Positions 54,329-64,000 of a DNA stretch of 64,000 nt are shown one piece after another. The DNA is from Symsagittifera roscoffensis (taxonomy: Eukaryota; Xenacoelomorpha; Acoela; Convolutidae): NCBI RefSeq assembly GCF_963678635.1, contig NC_087070.1, positions 5,988,539-6,052,538 of the forward strand, given 5' to 3'. The stretch's first letter is position 1, and every line of letters starts with the position of its first letter. The notes below the pieces were generated by a model. The model worked only from the letters and a program-made list of their open reading frames with translations. It was not told the DNA's origin and did not search any database. Both the position numbers and the translations under genes were made by a program.

Positions 54329-56336
54329 TAACAACAGGGGAGAGGAAAAGTTCAAAGGAAGAGAGGGTGCTTTTGATGACAGGTTTAAGAGACCTCATGA
54401 CACAAGAAGGAGCGGCAGTAGCGTGTGCGAAATAGAGAGACGCTCTCTGTTTCGTCCGATTCATGATTGATCAAATATTAGTGCCAGCGTTGAGTATTTA
54501 CGCCCAGACCCTGAGAGAAGGGAGTGACCGAGCGAAAGCTTGCTCTGAAAAGCGCTGTTAGAGATACGTCAGAGCAAACCGATGCGAGTAAATACGAAGG
54601 AGCCTGTAGAACTAGAAGCAATGAAGAAGGTAGATGAAATACGAAGATTCTCAAATGAAGGGCTGAGGCTCAGAGAAGAATCAATGGGAGCACTAACAAA
54701 GTCCAGTGAGTATTGTGGACCGATTAGGAAGAAATAATATGATTACGTGTCTGATATCGTAGGGATGGCATAATACCCTTTCATCAATGAAGACATACGT
54801 GATTGTTTCTTCGACTACGAACAAGCGGTGTTGCTGAGATTCTGGCTGTCAAGAATTGCAACGATAAGGAGCGCTGTCAATCAGCAGGCTAAACTGGGAC
54901 TTGTAATGGAAGAAAAGGTGACTGCACCTTCAGTGCCAAAATCTGATAACCGAATGGAATTTGGACTGGATTCTCGGATGAGTTACTGAGAACGAGCCTA
55001 ATTGTGGTGTGTGGGAGTTGATGAAACCATCATAGTCTCCGAGTCTTAATGCTGATTCGATATTGTGTGCGACACAGGGTGTGCAAAGGGAGTTGAATTC
55101 AAACTGTAACTTGCGTGACCTAAACATCATTTATAACTTGATGACGACAGCCTCCAAGAGCGACAGAGAAAACAATGTGGAGTTGCCCAGCTGGGGACCA
55201 TAGGACTGGGTTACGCCTGGTAGATGTCTAGCGAAAGTCTGTGAACTGGAAGTTCATATGTGTTTGGAGGTCTTGACTGCGTGAAAACACTTGTGAGACG
55301 GCATCATCAATTGACGATACTGTTTGGAAATGAAGTAAGGAAAACGAAAACGGAAACAGAACTAATCGCAGATTGTAAGGAAGGATCTGAAATGAACCTA
55401 GTGACTGCAGTAGGATTCTACAGCATGTTTGGTTTTATAGTCACTAATGAATCAGGAAAAAAACATGAGATGGTCACGGCCATCAGTGTAGAAGCATAGT
55501 GAGTATAAGCATATCGGAAAATCGCGATAGTAGTAGAGATGAACATCAGGTAGAGTGAAACTTAAAGCAGACCGTCGGGAGCGCAATATCCAGTGAGATC
55601 GAAGTTGGCTCCGATGTGCAAAAGCCGATACCCAGTACACTTCATAGCGGTAGATGTGATGAGTTCGAGGACGATAGTGGACCAAGCCTTCTCAGTGCCG
55701 AAATGTGTGAAATTAGCGACAATGTCGGAAACATTTTACAAGTTGCTATGCAAGATGTTCGAAGCAGTTACGGGAAGAACCAAAAACGAGTTAGAGCCGA
55801 TATTGGGCAAGAAGTTCAAGGGATATACTAGTGGGAACTTTCTTGACATTGAAAGACACAAACAGATAGGATCAGCGACATATGATAATGCAATAAACGA
55901 AAACGATGAAATCCACCGAGTAATGATGGAAGTGGAACCACTACTGGAGGCGTCGAGAAAGTGCAACTGGAGGAGCATCATGTTGATGCATGATGAGTTC
56001 CCATGCCATTTCTTACTACAAACATGGTGGTATCCCGGGCGCAGTAATCTGGTGTTGATCTCGGACTCTGGAGAGCTGCTCTCCTTGGGTTTACCATATT
56101 CATCACAGCCCATATGATGGCAATTCGATGGCAAGTTATGATGGCAATTCGATGGCTGCAAGCTCATGTAAAGGAGAACAATCGACAGGAAATTCCGACG
56201 AAAGAACAACTGGAAGAACTTGATTGTCTAAAAGATTAAGTTCTTTTTGAGACAATGTGCGAAATCTTGAACATTCCGTTGGAAGTGAAGAAGATATAGG
56301 CCAGAAGACAACTGATGCCATAGTTTAGAGCCAACA
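54329..56336 (+). pseudogene. ORF3 cassette 6 (T1 end, T2, T3, T4 start), copy B
   Basis: Begins with the T1 end (ACAACAGGGGAGAGG, the same broken form as cassette 4). T2 lies at 54,580-54,770. A well-kept stretch at 55,260-55,499 reads QLTILFGNEVRKTKTETELI then NLVTAVGFYSMFGF and EMVTAISVEA. T3 (55,593-56,117) is the best copy: 174 codons with KLLCKMFEAVTGRTKNELEP, IERHKQIGSATYDNAINEN, IHRVMMEVEPLLEASRKC and LMHDEFPCHFLLQTWWYPG. T4 starts at about 56,120 and is cut at 56,336. Confidence 0.6.
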
Positions 56337-56621
56337 TGTGCCTGGTCGTGGTGAATTGCTGGGTGATCGTCAGTCTCGGGCTGCTCTATGTTGCGTTTTT
56401 TTTTCTATTTTATTTAATTGAAATGAAATGAAATAAAAAATTGAAACCTTTTTGGTTCAAAAACTATTTTTCTAAATAGTAAAAAAAGAAAAACTAAGAA
56501 TACTAATTAGGAGAAGCTAATTTTCAAGAGATTTTGTTACTTTTGCTGCTGACAGAGCAAAGTGAAACACTGAATTTTCAAGCCAGACTTTTGCTCGTAA
56601 GTATAATGGAACTATTCATCA
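56337..56621 (+). other. Foreign insertion in T4, AT-rich
   Basis: 285 bp replace the first part of T4. They start TGTGCCTGGTCGTGGTGAAT, include T-rich and A-rich tracts, and have no counterpart in the other cassettes. No coding or RNA gene is recognised. Confidence 0.6.
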
Positions 56622-57009
56622 ACTGGACATTGGAGCAGGAGCTTTCAAGCGAGCTTTCGTAACTAATCGGAATGCAGTGAAAAGAACGGCCAGAACAAGT
56701 GAGAGTGACAGGAGAGAAAGTGAAGAGATGTTGACGGAAGGACTGGAGAGAAACCTGACGTTGTGCCTCCACGACAGCTTCTGCTGGAACAGGGAGAATA
56801 ATGTGGACCCTCTACCTTGTTGTAAAAAAAGGATAGAGGAGCAGAGGTGTTGGAGGACTGCTTCCAACAGCATCAGAATGGCCACCGAGGTGATGCAAGA
56901 CACTGAAACTGAAAGTGCGGAGTCGATGTCGCAGGAGGAGGAGATGGAGCAATGCCAAAGAGATGGGAAACAAGATGCAAAAGGAAGGACGATTAGAAGA
57001 AATTAGAAA
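56622..57009 (+). CDS. ORF3 module T4, terminal copy, copy B
   Basis: Open from about 56,622 to TAG at 57,004-57,006, in the T4 frame (FKRAFVTNRNAVKRTARTS, LTLCLHDSFCWNRENN, then CCKKRIEEQRCWRTASNS). Unlike four upstream cassettes it has AAA instead of TAA after CCK, the ancestral-like state also seen in copy A (CAA). Confidence 0.55.
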
Positions 57010-58143
57010 ATTTAAAACTTCTAAACGACGAAAAACCAGACGAATTTAACAAAAAAGTGAACAATGAAGTGGACATAGAAGTGAACAATGAAATAACTAA
57101 GGTGAAGATAATAAAAATCAGAATTGTTTATGTGAGAAAAACTCAAATGAGAAACCAAGCAATCAAGCTTGCAATTAAAACTGAACGAAGGAAAAACTTT
57201 TAGCTGATTTTTGGAGTTTAAGAATTTGTTGCATTTATATAATTGCATTGTAATTTTAGTTAGTGGCTTTAGAGACACTTACTATTTATCTAGAGAGGCT
57301 TGGGTGAGAAGTATAATAAATATTCTAGCCTGCATGATTTTCTTTCACCAACTAAGATGACTTATCACTTTGTGGTAATATGAAGGACTTGGGTAATCTC
57401 TTGAAGAAGATTGTTTCATTGTTCTTTCTAATCACCAAGTTCCTTGATTTTAATACTCAAGATCGATAACAACTAAATTTCCGAAGGGAAGAAGCATAGT
57501 AGGATAATTTTAGTTTGCTGGTTGGCAGGACTGACCTGCGTCCCAACACTTTTTCAACCTAGGAGAAAAAATTTTAAATCGAGACATTGGCGTTAAAAGT
57601 CAGAAAAGATATTTTATCTTAAGTTATATCCTCAAAAGTGCAGAAGAATGAAAGAATTTGGAAGGCTCTAACAGTGTTGTATGATGCCATTTGTAATCTG
57701 CAGTGAGTCAATGTGACATGGATAAAAATGATTTCATGCATTTTGTAAATTCTCTTCGAGGGCACTGTAACATTTTGATGAATAACACGAGACTCAATGA
57801 GGACATTGACGAGACTCAAAGAGGAGTATGTGACATTCGACCAGAATGGCGCCAAAATGCATGGCAACTTCGAAAATTTAATGTAACCGTAGATTGGCAG
57901 GATTGACAGTTTTGGTGAATCAACTGTATTGAATGTACAAATTAACGAATTGGGAAAGTTCAATTCGAAGTAATGAAAATTTGTTCTGAAAAAAAGACAC
58001 GTCACGACCTTGAATTTTTGCTACAACTGAAAATGAGAGAAAATCAGAACAGCGAATAGAACAGCGAATAGAACAATACGGGCAGATTTTCGTGATGTTG
58101 CAGCAATATTGACGACTGAAATTACAACAGGAGCTGTCCGAAT
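57010..58143 (+). other. 3' UTR of copy B with small-ORF module (5)
   Basis: The last of the 3' copies and the only one followed by an LTR. The small ORF (57,703-57,906) reads CDMDKNDFMHFVNSLRGHC ... VCDIRPEWRQNAWQLRKF and ends DWQD then TGA. It is preceded by AATCTGCAG. After 57,930 the sequence differs from the internal copies and becomes purine-rich towards the LTR. Confidence 0.65.
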
Positions 58144-58739
58144 TGTAACGATTGTAGCTGTACAATCGTTACCGAAGACTTACCGAGAATTAAGAAGGGT
58201 ATTGGGTCGATCTTACCAGCCTTCAAAAAGGACAATAAGACCGCTCTTCGCCCGGATTCAAGAATCCGCACGGGTCTCGGGAAGAAAATTGTAACTCTAT
58301 TTTAACAATTTTTAGCTTCCTGGAATGTCCTGAGTTGATTTTAATTAACATCGACTTTTTTCAGAGTATGAGAAGCTAGGAGTTGAGAGAAATGGTTGAT
58401 CCATCTCCGATGGATATGATGATTTTTATTTACTGAGCAAAACAGTAGTAATATCATAAATAAGCATTAGCCCTGTTTTCAGGAGTGACCTCGTGGTCTG
58501 GGAATAACGAGACCCAGCCATGAGCTCACCATTTTTGCATGTAAATGAGTTATTCTGAGCGTTCTGACCAATAGCCCAAAACAGTAACGATTTTGTCGAC
58601 CCGATGTTAAAAGGACCACATAATGAACTGACTTCGGCAGAGACGGTTAAAAGCCTGTAGAGCTGTGTTTAGACGCTAGCCAGTCGTTTAACAACCTAGC
58701 TTTATTTTCCGTCGATATGTACTTCGGGCCAATGTTACA
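58144..58739 (+). repeat. LTR-3: 3' LTR of copy B (596 bp)
   Basis: Starts TGTAAC and ends GTTACA, matching LTR-2 closely and LTR-1 more distantly. The first 30 bases form a perfect inverted repeat: GTAACGATTGTA, loop GCTG, TACAATCGTTAC (58,145-58,172). Confidence 0.85.
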
Positions 58740-59991
58740 TAACTCAAAAATGTTGGTTTGAATTATACGTATCAGTAAGCAGATACATGAGCACGTTTAG
58801 AGCTTGTGCAAGAAACACAAAATAATGATTCAAATGCGATTTATCGTAGGTATCAAAAAATGATATAGCGCATATATGTAAGTGTTCAAATGTCACCAGT
58901 AGCTATTAAATGCAGGATTTCAGTCCTTGTCTTTGATAAATTGTCTGCGACAAAAGGACAGGTCCAGTAGAGGTGCTGAGGAGATTCTATATGTTGTCCA
59001 CAGAATTTACAAACGCAAAAATGTCTCCTTAGAGTTTCCGTAGCAATTTCCACTTGTACAAACTTTGTGATGGAGGCCATTCTTGTAAAAAAGAGCGATA
59101 GACCTTCTTCTTGGTTGTTTTGGTTTCTGTGTTTCCAGAAAATTGTCTTCGTACAGATGATGGATAAGTTTGGAGTTCGATGTAATTTTTGAGATCCCAG
59201 CCCACCTTTTCAAAAATAGTCATTAATTTTTACTAAAAAATCAGTTGAACTGGATGTTTTCGACAATCCATACGAACATGAAGGTAAAACAGCAGCATTC
59301 AGCAGTCGCCATGCCAATAAAAATGATATTTTCTGAAAATTTACCTTTGCGGCAAGAATATTGACAGCAGTAATACCCTTTCTGTGTAGTTTTGAGATAT
59401 GCACACTGTCTTTCATGAATACTGATTTTGTCGCACCTAAGTATTCAAACGGATTGACGTATTCCAGAGGTTGACCCTTGTATAAAGCAAGGTCCTTTTC
59501 TACCAGTATGACCTCTTTTTCTTATTTTAATCATTTTAGTCTCGGAAAAATTCACAGTAAGGTTGTTCCCACGGCAATAAACCTCTAAACTTTCGAGCGC
59601 TTCAGTCATTTGTTGAGTACTGTCTGTCACGATCAATAAATCATCAGCATAAAAATAACAACTAACAAAAATTGATAGTATAAAAGCGAGATCTGCTCTA
59701 AAAAGAATAAACAGAAGAGGAGAAAGTGGATCGCTCTGAAGTAAGCCCCTGTTTTGTTTTATACGGTCAGAGACAAAATCGCTGATACAAATCCTGAAAT
59801 AATTGATGCGAAAAATAATGCTCAAAACGTTGTGAAATTTTGTTTTTAAGCCGTTGTTTTTTGATTTTTTCTAATAGTTGGTTCCTGACTACTGTGTCAA
59901 ACACGTTGCTGAAATCAACATAGGCGATAAAAGGAAGAGTTTGACACAGTAACAGGAATAAATGAAAACTGCTACGGAACAAGTTGTACAA
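58740..59991 (-). pseudogene. 5'-truncated non-LTR (LINE) reverse transcriptase
   Basis: On the minus strand the order is AYVDFSNVFDTV (RT motif A, about 59,905-59,930), LLQSDPLSPLLFILF (motif B, about 59,690-59,740) and FYADDLLIV (catalytic YADD, about 59,635-59,665). Thumb-like segments follow (59,210-59,416), then a C-terminal zinc knuckle CKFC...H...C (58,960-59,010) and a stop at about 58,886. The tail to 58,740 would be the 3' UTR. The endonuclease domain and RT start are missing. Several frameshifts are present. Confidence 0.85.
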
Positions 59992-60018
59992 GTGGAAACT
60001 GCTACGGAAACTCTACGG
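59983..60018 (+). repeat. Inverted copy of the LINE 3' coding end at its 5' junction
   Basis: GTACAAGTGGAAACTGCTAC and following bases on the plus strand match the minus strand of 59,028-59,062, part of the LINE C-terminus (VQVEIATETLR). It lies at the truncated 5' end of the LINE, in the opposite orientation. Confidence 0.75.
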
Positions 60019-60176
60019 TGTAACAGTCGCCTACTTAAGTCACATATGAGGTTAAAGAAAAGTAGGCCCTATAACCATTGGCTCAGTAGTCAGGGACACT
60101 ATCTTTTGTGTTTTTCTGTCTCAAGCGGTCGGAGCCAATTCGGTTCGCTTGCGACATGAGACTAGAGCCCGTTACA
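60019..60176. repeat. Possible short TGTAAC...GTTACA unit, 158 bp
   Basis: Bounded by TGTAAC (60,019) and GTTACA (60,171-60,176), the same six-base ends as the giant element LTRs. The interior does not match those LTRs by eye. It could be an LTR remnant of the diverged family or chance. Confidence 0.25.
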
Positions 60177-61336
60177 GCTTAAAGGCTACTACCAAAATAT
60201 CCCCCACTCTAGAAAATAAGGACGCCCCCATACTCAGGTCTGAGAATATCTAAAATACGCGGATGCCGTTAAAAACATGGTCGAAACATGTGTATAGTTA
60301 CTTTTTATTAGACAGTAAACCTTTGATCCATTTCAGATGGATCAACCTAAAAACTCTCCCTAACTCAAAATAACATTATAAAACACACTCAAAAAAATTA
60401 AATTAGATTCTCACATAACGACACGACCTCTAGAATCAAGTGACTAAACTATAAAGCAACTCTAGAATTGATTGGGTAATTAAGTTTAACTCGACAAGTT
60501 TGAAATAAGTAAGTTTTAACTCAAGAAACAAGTTTTTGATCTGGACCATTGGGCAGCTTCAGCTGCCCACCTCTCCACCGAAGGTTCACTCTGGTCCACT
60601 CTAGCTTACTTCCTCTTCACTCGCGATCTCTTTTCGTCTTCTGCCAAGAATAAGACAGCTCTACTCTCATTCGAATTATGTATTGGAAATTGCGAATAGC
60701 AATTTCCCGCTTCTATTTTTGACTACTTTCCCGCGATTGTAGTTCGAATCATCTGATCTTATTTTTCTGATATTTTCAGTTGTCGCGAGAAACTTGAGCA
60801 TGACATGCTCAATTCGAATTTTTGAAAAATTTCTTTTCTCCCCAAAATCAAGACTAAACGTTTTCTCAAGGTCAAACTTCCAAATTTGACCGACTGGCAC
60901 ATTCTCCTCGGACTCAAGATCGATGTCCTCATCGCGTGTCGTTGTCTGTCATTGAGCCCCCAGAATGTTGAGTGCGTCTCAAGATACAGTGCCAGTGGTC
61001 ATCTACAGAAGTTTGCAGCAGATTTAACTTTATCTACACCCCAAAATTCACAACCATGCAAATTTGTCACATTATCGCTAAACAGCAATCAAAATCTGTA
61101 CACATCTGCACCCTGAATTTCAGCTCTGTATGCTAATGATTAAAATTTCTTTTATTATACCCGTTCAAAAAAAGTCATGCAGCATTTTGATTTAAACAGT
61201 TTATATAATATACTAGTAACAATAATTTTTATATAAAATTTCTTTTCCGTGCCCTCAGATTTCATCTGAGTTGACACTCAAGCCCCTTTTTCTTTCCCCC
61301 GCTCACGACTCAAGAACCAATCCCTGAACACCCTCT
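60177..61336. other. AT-rich stretch without recognised genes
   Basis: No supported gene is seen; short frames (60,676-60,900 minus, 60,886-61,116 plus) have no recognised motif. A hairpin, GGGCAGC-TTCA-GCTGCCC, is at 60,551-60,568. By position it could be the 3' UTR of the diverged minus-strand element. Confidence 0.4.
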
Positions 61337-61813
61337 TCAGTTCGAGCTCCTTGTCTTCGAGTTACTGGGTCCTGGCACATTCGACATCGTAATCTGCCTT
61401 GCCAGTTCTTCTTTGTCATCGGAACTGATTACGATCTCTTCCCATGCCTTCAGCTGTTCGTAGACCCGCATCCACTCCCTTTGCTTGTGTAGTCTTTTCG
61501 CCTGATTCGTGTAGTCTTTTCGCCTGACTTTAGAGTCCCCATTCATGCAAAAGGAATTGTGCAAACTCAGGCTCACGTTCTTTGCCAAGTCCTCCTCTAA
61601 TATCGATTCCCTCGCTTTGGTGTTATCTCGATACACTCTACCAACTCTTTTCCAACCCGTGGTTATCGCATTGCGATGGGTTAGCAAGAATCTCTTGAAA
61701 GCTTCCGGCCCTCTCTTGGCCAGGAACTGTCGATACTCCTTCTGATGCTTCTTCATGTGATGCTTCGTCACCGTGTACAACCAAGACGTCAACGTCGCTC
61801 GAAACCATCGGAA
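61337..61813 (-). pseudogene. ORF3 module T4, diverged second family
   Basis: Reads WFRATLTSWLYTVTKHHMKK, GPEAFKRFLLTHRNAITTGW, then ILEEDLAKNVSLSLHNSFCM. This aligns with T4 of copy A (WFRANMTAWLYEYAKKHISK, FKRAFVTHRNAVTTAVKR, LCLHNSFC). The frame starts where 61,815-62,150 loses its similarity. The short repeat KRLHKQ/KRKDYTNQ region (61,470-61,515) has a 24-base tandem duplication. No family is recognised. Confidence 0.65.
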
Positions 61814-61814
61814 G

Positions 61815-62150
61815 AATTATGTGCTTCTGGATCATTTGTAACACTCCGGGCCATGACTCCACGCTCAACGCCGTCACGAATTGGTGTTCCGATTCTAGCA
61901 ACTCCAGTGATTGCAAGCTGCACATCCTCGAGAAGAATCCCAATGCCGTCGCTATGTTCACTGTGGTGCTCGCATAGCATTCAGCCACTATCTGCACCTC
62001 ACTTTTTTCTTTCTCCGTGATGTCACCAAACCACGTGGCCAGTTCCACCTTCTGAAACGATTGTATTCTGACGCATGATTGTCCGTCACAAGAATTCTCT
62101 CCACCTCCACACACTAGGTCTAGACAAATACCCGGTTCCATCTTCTTCAT
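61815..62150 (-). pseudogene. ORF3 T2-T3 region, diverged second family
   Basis: From ATG 62,150: PGICLDLVC, then VELATWFGDITEKEKSEVQI, NIATALGFFSRM and HQFVTALSVES. These align with copy B 55,240-55,499 (PGRCLAKVC, QLTILFGNEVRKTKTETELI, NLVTAVGFYSMF, HEMVTAISVEA). The T3 module seen in copy B is absent here. An open frame continues to 61,638 without similarity, in the wrong frame for T4. Confidence 0.65.
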
Positions 62151-62744
62151 TAACTTATCCAGCTTGCTCGTTGTTTCCTCCGATTCCTTTCAATGAGGTA
62201 GGATTAGTTTGTGCACCACGTTCAGGTTCCCCAAGTCCTCATCCTTCACTGGTGACAGTCTCACTCGCTCTGCGACTTCTTCAATCAAATTCGCGTGGGG
62301 ATGTGGGTACCAGTAGGGTCTCAGCAACTTCCTTCCAAACAGTTCCTAAATTCGTAATCAACATATCGTTTCCATTTCCCATCTTTAGTCCCACCCTCTT
62401 ATTCGAGCGCGGCACGCTGATCACCTCTGGCATCTTCTCAAAAAACAGACCTAGGCTTGGCCTTTTTTTTCCATCGGATCAATCTCAATGATTTTCTCCG
62501 TCCAGAAATTTAACAATTCCGCCACCTCGAAACTCATGTAGGCGTTTCCGGCCTCCGAACCCAAGAAAGGGTTTTAAGCTATTCCCATCACTCCACACAA
62601 TTATTGATATTCTCCCCGTTTTGTGGGTTTCGCATATTCTTCTGCTCGGGCCAAGTTTCGATGTCCCTCCTCGAATTTCTTGTTGTAGAACCCTCGTATT
62701 TCATCAAGCTTCCCATGGCACTCTAGAGACTGCCTTGAGCTCTC
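62151..62744 (-). pseudogene. ORF3 T2 module, diverged second family, frameshifted
   Basis: Readable pieces on the minus strand are LDEIRGFYNKKFEEGHRNLA, GVMGIA then a TAA, then NPFLGSEAGNAYMSFEVAEL, and in another frame LGLFFEKM and VPRSNKRVGLKMG. They align with T2 of copy B (VDEIRRFSNEG, GIVGMA then TAA, YPFINEDIRDCFFDYEQAVL, LGLVMEEKV and VPKSDNRMEFGLD). Frame changes lie near 62,470 and 62,300. Confidence 0.6.
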
Positions 62745-63692
62745 TTATTTCTCGATTCCAGTACTCTGATATACGTTCAGGATAACACTCGAGACTCTCT
62801 TTTCCATGGTTTTACTTCCCATTGCTTTTTGATGGCACATTTGCACAGTAGTGTCGATTATCACTGACATGATCCACCTCAGGAAACAAGTGGCATCTTT
62901 TCTTCTCGCTAAGCTCAATCCCGAGTTGTCTCGAGCAATATGTTGCACCAGCATTTAGTACACCTGCAGAACCTTGTCGTCCAATTTAAGTATGTCGTGC
63001 GAGGTCAACGCCTCCAGCGCCACTCCCGCAAAATTCCGTGTGAACATCAACTGTCCTGCCGTTCTGACAAAAGGATTCGCCATCAGTGGCAAAGCCGACG
63101 AGGTTGCCCTCATCGCATCTTCAATGTACTCAAACAGCAGGTTCCCACAAGACCGACCCAGCTGGTTTCCCAACTCTAGCTAGTTAACTTCGGCCTTCTG
63201 CTGGGTAGCCCAATGCCGCCACTCCAGAGCTACCCACCAAGACCGAGCGGTGTTTCTCGTTGCATTTCTCTCAAGGGGATCGCACGTCGTTTGCCTCCCA
63301 ATGGCCTGGTGTTGCGTCGAAAGCCACTCCTTGCGGATTTCCACTTCCCACGTTTGTCCACTAGTCGAACCCCTCTTCGCGTTTGCCTTTTGGGGTTTGA
63401 AGTCTTCCTCCGTTCCTGGAGTCGTCGAGGCTTCCAATTCCCGCAGCACCTCGGCCAACCTCCTGGGTTCTGAGCTGCTCTTGTAGGCCGCTGTTTTCCC
63501 TCGCGTCAGAATCATGGGAGCCGTCGCTTTTAGGTTCTTCTCTGAAACCGCATCCGCCGAAGGACTCGCCTCTTCCGTCTCCCATTTCCTTTTCCCAGAC
63601 CTTATTCCTCTACTCGGGGGTGTTGCCACCACAATTACTGACTCGACATCTTTGTCCAGGTCCTTCTTTTCCTTCTCTAGCCTTAAGAACAT
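62745..63692 (-). pseudogene. ORF3 central region and T1, diverged second family
   Basis: One frame is interrupted by two stops (63,180-63,182 and 62,955-62,957). The first part is charged (RSGKRKWETEEASPSAD, LTRGKTAAYKSSSEPRRL). The later part (GNLLFEYIEDAMRATSS, SHDILKLDDKVLQ, SLARRKDATCFLRW) aligns weakly with T1 of copy B up to AACAKRRDALC. It is the same module order as copy B. No family is recognised. Confidence 0.55.
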
Positions 63693-64000
63693 TAGTATCT
63701 TTAATCATATTACTAGTCTTATTTTTATCATCCATTCCGACACTTATTCTTTTATCATCAGTTTTTTGTTTAGAGCTATCTTCACATGGGTTGGCCCCGG
63801 TGTCCTGCTTCTGCTTCCTTAGGCCAATCATCTTCTCGAGCAGCCCTCTCCTCACTTTCTCGTCCAGTCCAGTTCCGATCAGGACTGGCTCTCCAAACTT
63901 CACTACCGTGCTCCACAGTTCTTCCTTGAAGTCGTCTATTTTAGCTTTTTCTTCCAGCCCTTTGCTTGAACTCGCTCAAGAAACTTTGCCACGCCTCCTA
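63610..64000 (-). CDS. ORF3 N-terminal region, diverged second family (partial, runs off the window)
   Basis: Open from the right edge: DDFKEELWSTVVKFGEPVLI, TGLDEKVRRGLLEKMIGLRK, then a Lys/Asp-rich linker. It aligns with 40,470-40,590 of copy B (FMKEVWTEVQCYGTQSMLKT, NRPLIREILNKL). A frame change near 63,690 leads into the next segment. The start is outside the window. Confidence 0.6.

Noticed and set aside
41000-57000. Many minus-strand open frames of 60-170 codons (for example 49,676-50,191 and 53,999-54,355)
   Set aside because: They are antisense to T1-T4 and the small-ORF module, are repeated only because those modules are repeated, and show no recognisable domain.
60551-60568. GGGCAGC-TTCA-GCTGCCC hairpin as a terminator
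   Set aside because: The context is eukaryotic and no gene ends beside it.
60676-61116. Two short frames as host genes
   Set aside because: No motif is recognised, composition matches the surrounding AT-rich DNA, and there is no second copy to test conservation.
1-64000. tRNA and rRNA genes
   Set aside because: No cloverleaf with A and B boxes and no rRNA-like segment was found by eye on either strand.

Overview
This window is invertebrate-type metazoan genomic DNA made almost entirely of nested and rearranged retroelements. No host gene was recognised in 64 kb. The evidence is eukaryotic: Ty3/gypsy-type and copia-type LTR retrotransposons, a non-LTR (LINE) reverse transcriptase, LTRs with TG...CA ends, a retroviral-type zinc-knuckle Gag, and a macro domain of eukaryotic (TARG1/OARD1-like) character. 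I cannot name the species.

Layout. (1) 1-16,708: the interior and 3' LTR of a giant Ty3/gypsy-like element, 'copy A', with its 5' LTR off the left edge. (2) 16,709-58,739: a second, heavily rearranged copy of the same family, 'copy B', joined head-to-tail to copy A by a direct LTR-LTR junction. The 5' LTR of copy B is split by a degenerate copia element on the minus strand (16,802-21,166). (3) 58,740-59,991: a 5'-truncated LINE on the minus strand. (4) 60,000-61,330: no recognisable gene. (5) 61,337-64,000: on the minus strand, the 3' coding part of a second, strongly diverged family of the same giant element, running off the right edge.

Comparing A, B and the diverged family gives the inferred order: LTR (about 590 bp) - long leader with a degenerate array of GCCAATCCGGAAGGGTCCTA - gag (coiled coil, capsid, two CCHC knuckles) - pol (retropepsin, RT, RNase H, linker with 22-residue repeats, integrase, GPY/F) - TARG1-like macro domain - short spacer - ORF2 (coiled coil, SGNH/GDSL-type hydrolase, a second domain with a GxND motif, then unknown domains) - ORF3 (unknown modules called T1-T4 here) - 3' region with a small conserved ORF after a splice-acceptor-like site - LTR. 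Neither copy is intact. A kept the protease but lost RT/RNase H and most of ORF3. B lost the protease, the first half of RT and the integrase core. B then gained tandem amplifications: RT/RNase H three times, and the ORF3/3' region about five times. Shared stop codons and a shared frameshift among the repeats show that the RT/RNase H amplification happened after that region was already broken.

The most interesting system is the element itself: a Ty3/gypsy-type retrotransposon of at least 17 kb carrying a macro domain, an SGNH hydrolase with all catalytic blocks intact, and a large uncharacterised ORF3 that is conserved between two diverged families. All family assignments come from motifs read by eye; no database search was run.
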